From NCBI RefSeq assembly GCF_900104395.1, contig NZ_FMXX01000013.1: 64,000 nucleotides of DNA. The stretch is one strand, 5' to 3'. The stretch comes from Fusobacterium_C necrophorum. GTDB lineage: Bacteria > Fusobacteriota > Fusobacteriia > Fusobacteriales > Fusobacteriaceae. Both the position numbers and the translations under genes were made by a program. Each line of letters starts with the position of its first letter. Within the stretch, counting starts at the first letter, position 1. Under the pieces are notes generated by a model. That model was not told the DNA's origin. It searched no databases and was given only the letters and a program-made list of their open reading frames with translations. Shown piece by piece: positions 61,178-64,000 of the stretch.

Positions 61178-63094
61178 TCATTCCTTCATCTCAAAATATT
61201 GACTCTCTGACCTGAAATTCTTAAAAGCCTTTCCTCCACCCTCGTAAAATTTAGAAAAAAACTCTACATAGGTTAAACGTGAAGTATGAACATATGCCGA
61301 CAACAAACTTAAAAAGACATTGAAAGTCTGTCCGAAGGCAAAAATAACAATACCAAAAATAAGACCCACGAAGCCTGTCTCTGCCAACTTTTTCACAATA
61401 ATATTGATCGCTACGGCAATAAATCCTCCGGCAAGGCCCAAGGCCATCAGTCGTAAATAAGACACAAAATCTCCTATATAGGAAGTAATTCCATATAGGG
61501 AGTATAGTCCTCCTCCTATTCTTCCTGCCAATGTCTTAGCATCTCTCGCACTGAAAGCTACAATTCCAAGCATTCCAAGAGCGGCACAAACAGAAATAAT
61601 AGTTTTTACGAGAGGGCTGAAAACAAATTTTCCTGATAAAATAAGCAAGATGACACTCGTCAATGTCAAGTACCACAAAAATACATCATAAAAAGCATCT
61701 ATCCAATGTTCATTTTTAATCAATACATAAGCTTTCATTCCAAGAGCTGTTACTAAATGAACTCCTCCAAATACGATAGAAAGGATTAAAATAGACATAA
61801 AATCTTTTGAAGAATCAAGTATCTGTGTCGGAAGATGAATCAAATCTCCAAAAGCGCTTCCATAAATCAATCCCCATATCATGGTTGAAAAACTCAAAGC
61901 AAAAAAGAATTCTAAAAACTTCCGACTCTGATCACGAAGTTTCAAAAAGTGCAAAGCTACGCCTGTCGCTAAACATAAAATGAGTCCATATGCAAAGTCC
62001 GCTACCATCATTCCAAAGAAAATCCAATAAAATATGGATAATATTGGAGTCGGATCTATTTCATGATATCTTGGCAGTGCATACATCTTCGTGACAGATT
62101 CAAACAAAGAGAAAAATTTGAAATTTTTTAAAATAATAGGAACTTTCGGATCCTCAGGATCTACATCAGAAATTTTTAAAAAACTCTTTTTTTCTGAAAC
62201 ATCGTCAACAAGTACCTTAAACTCTTTTTCCAAATTGGCAGGAATGTACCCCTCAATAATATTCACAAAGTCGGTTTTTCTAAAATTGCTAAGTACATCG
62301 TCTCTCAAAATAATATTTTCCAAATATTCCTTCTTTATCTCCATTTCCGAAAGATTTTCACGAAGTTTCTCTTCCTTCTGCTCTAAAATGACATTTCTCT
62401 TCTTCAATTCCTCTTCTCTCATTTCTATTTTTTTCAACTCTTCCTGAAAGCTTCCTGAAAAAGAGAAATGAAGTTCTGTAAAGCCATACATTCTCAATAA
62501 TTCCATAACTTTATCTTCTTCCGAGAAAGATATCAAAAAAAATAAATGAATAACATTGGAATCTTCATACATTTTTTCGAAATAAGTTTTTTCAAAAGAG
62601 TCCAACTTCTCCTCTACTATAGGAAATATTTTATTTGATATATTTCCAAATACAGCTTTTGTTTTCTTAAATTTTTTCAAAGTTTCAAGAGGTTCTCGAA
62701 TTTGCATCCAAATTCTCAATTCCTGCTTTTTCGTTTTTAGATTTCCCAATTCCTGTTTATTTTGTTCTTTTTCTTTGTAAATCAAATCCAAGGTGTCAAA
62801 ATCCTGCTGGAAAGAATACTTCTTTGCCTTTCCTTCCAACTCTTCAAAATTCATTGTTGGAAAAAATTTTTTTGGCTGTTCCTTTCTCAAAGACTCAATC
62901 ATCCATTTTAATTTTTGACTGTCCTCCTTTAAAAAAAAAGACTCTTTCGGAAGCTCTATTTCTTCTAATATCTCTTCTTCAGACTCACTCTCAACAAAAT
63001 GGACAAATTTAAATTTTTGTAATTCTTCCAGTAATCGCCCTCTAGTATTATTGAGAGTAAACAATTCAAATTTTTTCATTTTGACTATTGCCAT
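61178..63094 (-). CDS. ntpI: V-type ATPase subunit I (a-type stator)
   Basis: 638 residues: a large cytoplasmic N-terminal coiled-coil half and about seven to eight membrane helices from residue 340. The conserved arginine-bearing helix lies in ...IGDFVSYLRLMALGLAGGFIA (core SYLRLMALGLAG). The start overlaps the end of the G/H-like gene by 29 bases. Confidence 0.94.
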   Translation of the reverse strand: MAIVKMKKFELFTLNNTRGRLLEELQKFKFVHFVESESEEEILEEIELPKESFFLKEDSQKLKWMIESLRKEQPKKFFPTMNFEELEGKAKKYSFQQDFDTLDLIYKEKEQNKQELGNLKTKKQELRIWMQIREPLETLKKFKKTKAVFGNISNKIFPIVEEKLDSFEKTYFEKMYEDSNVIHLFFLISFSEEDKVMELLRMYGFTELHFSFSGSFQEELKKIEMREEELKKRNVILEQKEEKLRENLSEMEIKKEYLENIILRDDVLSNFRKTDFVNIIEGYIPANLEKEFKVLVDDVSEKKSFLKISDVDPEDPKVPIILKNFKFFSLFESVTKMYALPRYHEIDPTPILSIFYWIFFGMMVADFAYGLILCLATGVALHFLKLRDQSRKFLEFFFALSFSTMIWGLIYGSAFGDLIHLPTQILDSSKDFMSILILSIVFGGVHLVTALGMKAYVLIKNEHWIDAFYDVFLWYLTLTSVILLILSGKFVFSPLVKTIISVCAALGMLGIVAFSARDAKTLAGRIGGGLYSLYGITSYIGDFVSYLRLMALGLAGGFIAVAINIIVKKLAETGFVGLIFGIVIFAFGQTFNVFLSLLSAYVHTSRLTYVEFFSKFYEGGGKAFKNFRSESQYFEMKE

Positions 63095-63407
63095 TTGAAC
63101 TCACAATCCTCTCTACAATCAAATCTACTATTGAATCAAGTACTCCCTCCTCTACATTTCTAATTTTGGAGATGTTTTTTTCCGCTTCTTCAAAAATAGG
63201 TTTCGCTATTTTTTCTCCTTCTTCTTGATATCTGTTCTTTACTTTTTCTGCATCCTGTAAAGCATTTTGAATCATTTTCTCACATCTTTCAATACACTTC
63301 CTCCTACTTTCATCCCTCAAGAATATTGCTTCTTCCTGTGCTTTTTCCAATAGCTTTTTTGCATTTAATTCTGCATCCTTTATTTTCTCTATTGCATTAT
63401 TAGCCAA
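63066..63407 (-). CDS. ntpF: V-type ATPase G/H-like peripheral-stalk subunit
   Basis: About 113 residues of charged coiled coil. I set the start at TTG 63407, because GGAGG lies 7 bases before it; an upstream ATG at 63455 lacks a site. First gene of the operon, in the position of E. hirae ntpF. The sequence is of low complexity, so the call relies on context. Confidence 0.82.
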   Translation of the reverse strand: MANNAIEKIKDAELNAKKLLEKAQEEAIFLRDESRRKCIERCEKMIQNALQDAEKVKNRYQEEGEKIAKPIFEEAEKNISKIRNVEEGVLDSIVDLIVERIVSSNGNSQNEKI

Positions 63408-63573
63408 ATCATCACCTCCAAAATTTTTCCATTCTAATGCCCTTTGATAAATCATTTTGTATTTTTATCATTAAATATAACAAAAAACAAACATTTAGAT
63501 AGATAATCCAATTCATTCTATTAATTTCATTATAATCCCCGTTTCAAAAAACTTCAAGTCATTTTTTTGAGCA

Positions 63574-63616
63574 ACAAAAAATGAAGGAAGTCCTTTTATA
63601 GTTCATTCCTTCATTT
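63574..63616 (-). terminator. Terminator of the rRNA operon
   Basis: Stem ATGAAGGAA/TTCCTTCAT with a T run on the minus strand, downstream of 5S. The remaining gap to the ATPase operon (63408-63573) is AT-rich and probably holds its promoter, which I could not pin down. Confidence 0.75.
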
Positions 63617-63672
63617 ATTAAGTATTTCTTTTTTCTTTATTTTATTCAAAATTCTTCAAAAAATAAAAAAAG

Positions 63673-63789
63673 CTTGGCGAATACATATCCTCCCGGGTCG
63701 CTTCCAACCAAGTACTTTCTGCGTATATGGGCTTAACTTCTAGGTTCGGAATGTGTCTAGGTGTACCCCCATAGCTATACTCACCAAGC
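63673..63789 (-). rRNA. rrf: 5S ribosomal RNA
   Basis: About 117 nt. The ends pair (GCTTGGTGA with TCGCCAAGC), and internal GGGTACACCTAGACACATTCCGAACC-type loop sequence is standard (core ATTCCGAACCTAGAAGTTAA). Lies about 90 bases after the 23S 3' end. Confidence 0.95.
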
Positions 63790-63875
63790 ATTGTTACTAT
63801 AACATACTTTTTCTTTCTTGTCTATCGCTTTTTTCCCATAGACCTTCAAAACTGTATAGTAGTCTCACAAACTCC

Positions 63876-64000
63876 TGATTAAAATTTCGTTCGATTAGTA
63901 TTGGTCAGCTAAACACATTACTGCGCGTACACCCCCAACCTATCCAGCTCCTGTTCTCGAAGCTTCCTCTTAGAATACTTATCTTGAAGCTAGTTTCCCG
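63876..64000 (-). rRNA. rrl: 23S ribosomal RNA, 3' end only (cut by window)
   Basis: About 125 nt of the 3' domain, with the GTTTAGCTGACCAATACTAATCG terminal sequence (quoted in part: GACCAATACTAATCG). The 3' boundary at 63876 is estimated from the usual distance after ACTAATCG. The rest of the gene is beyond the window. Confidence 0.93.

Noticed and set aside
1..64000. CRISPR array or prophage
   Set aside because: No regularly spaced direct repeats, no cas genes, no phage structural genes or integrase were seen.

Overview
The window is a gene-dense, clearly AT-rich piece of a bacterial chromosome from the Fusobacteriota, most likely Fusobacterium of the F. necrophorum / gonidiaformans / equinum group (inference). 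The evidence is the combination of Gram-negative envelope genes (heptose kinase, PBP2, C-terminal protease) with Firmicute-like housekeeping genes (RNase J, RbgA, Prp with a pre-L27), a V-type rotary ATPase with a sodium-site signature, and an rRNA operon fragment. No prophage, intact insertion sequence or CRISPR array was seen.

Layout. 1-16306 (minus strand) is a long, tightly packed housekeeping run: the DUF445 gene, ruvB, an Rrf2 regulator, rsmE, mtaB, a LytR_C-like membrane protein, an MreD-like protein, mrdA, rnj, yhbY, dxs, an HD-HTH protein, tlyA, ctpA, rsmI, rbgA and the 5' part of nadE. Many neighbours overlap by 4-29 bases. 16388-17746 holds a DUF1858 redox gene, a pyridoxal/pyridoxamine kinase and tRNA-Ser(GGA). 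17747-19237 is a small accessory patch: a repeat followed by small membrane or secreted proteins. 19458-26168 (minus) holds a PAP2 phosphatase, htpX, rplU-prp-rpmA, a TPR protein, ispF, a heptose kinase and cobO. 26603-27740 holds a RelBE-type toxin-antitoxin pair, a second copy of the repeat and tmRNA. 27876-42786 (plus) runs from a MATE exporter through yebC, recG, proS, an M32 carboxypeptidase, DUF2207/LemA, malic enzyme, a WalJ-like hydrolase and a UDG-like protein to a PhoB/PhoR-type two-component system.

42822-52036 is metabolic: a tripartite tricarboxylate transporter (tctABC), a pantoate/pantothenate cluster (panC, panS-like, panG-like, panB), and a divergent pdxR-pdxS pair without pdxT beside it. 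52223-54928 is an iron-chelate/cobalamin-type ABC importer. 54966-63407 is a complete nine-gene V-type Na+-ATPase operon in the Enterococcus hirae ntp order (F-I-K-E-C-G-A-B-D). It lies downstream of a 5S gene and the 3' end of a 23S gene, all on the minus strand.

The most unusual signal is a roughly 150-bp sequence directly 3' of both tRNA-Ser(GGA) and tmRNA, in the same orientation relative to each RNA and ending in the same intrinsic terminator. Accessory genes lie just beyond it at both sites. It could be a transcribed 3' trailer (possible sRNA source) or the footprint of an element that targets serine-type acceptor/T-arm sequences. Other points of interest are the GC-rich leader of cobO, the HD-HTH fusion, the degenerate UDG-like protein, the small glycine-zipper cassette, and pdxS without pdxT.
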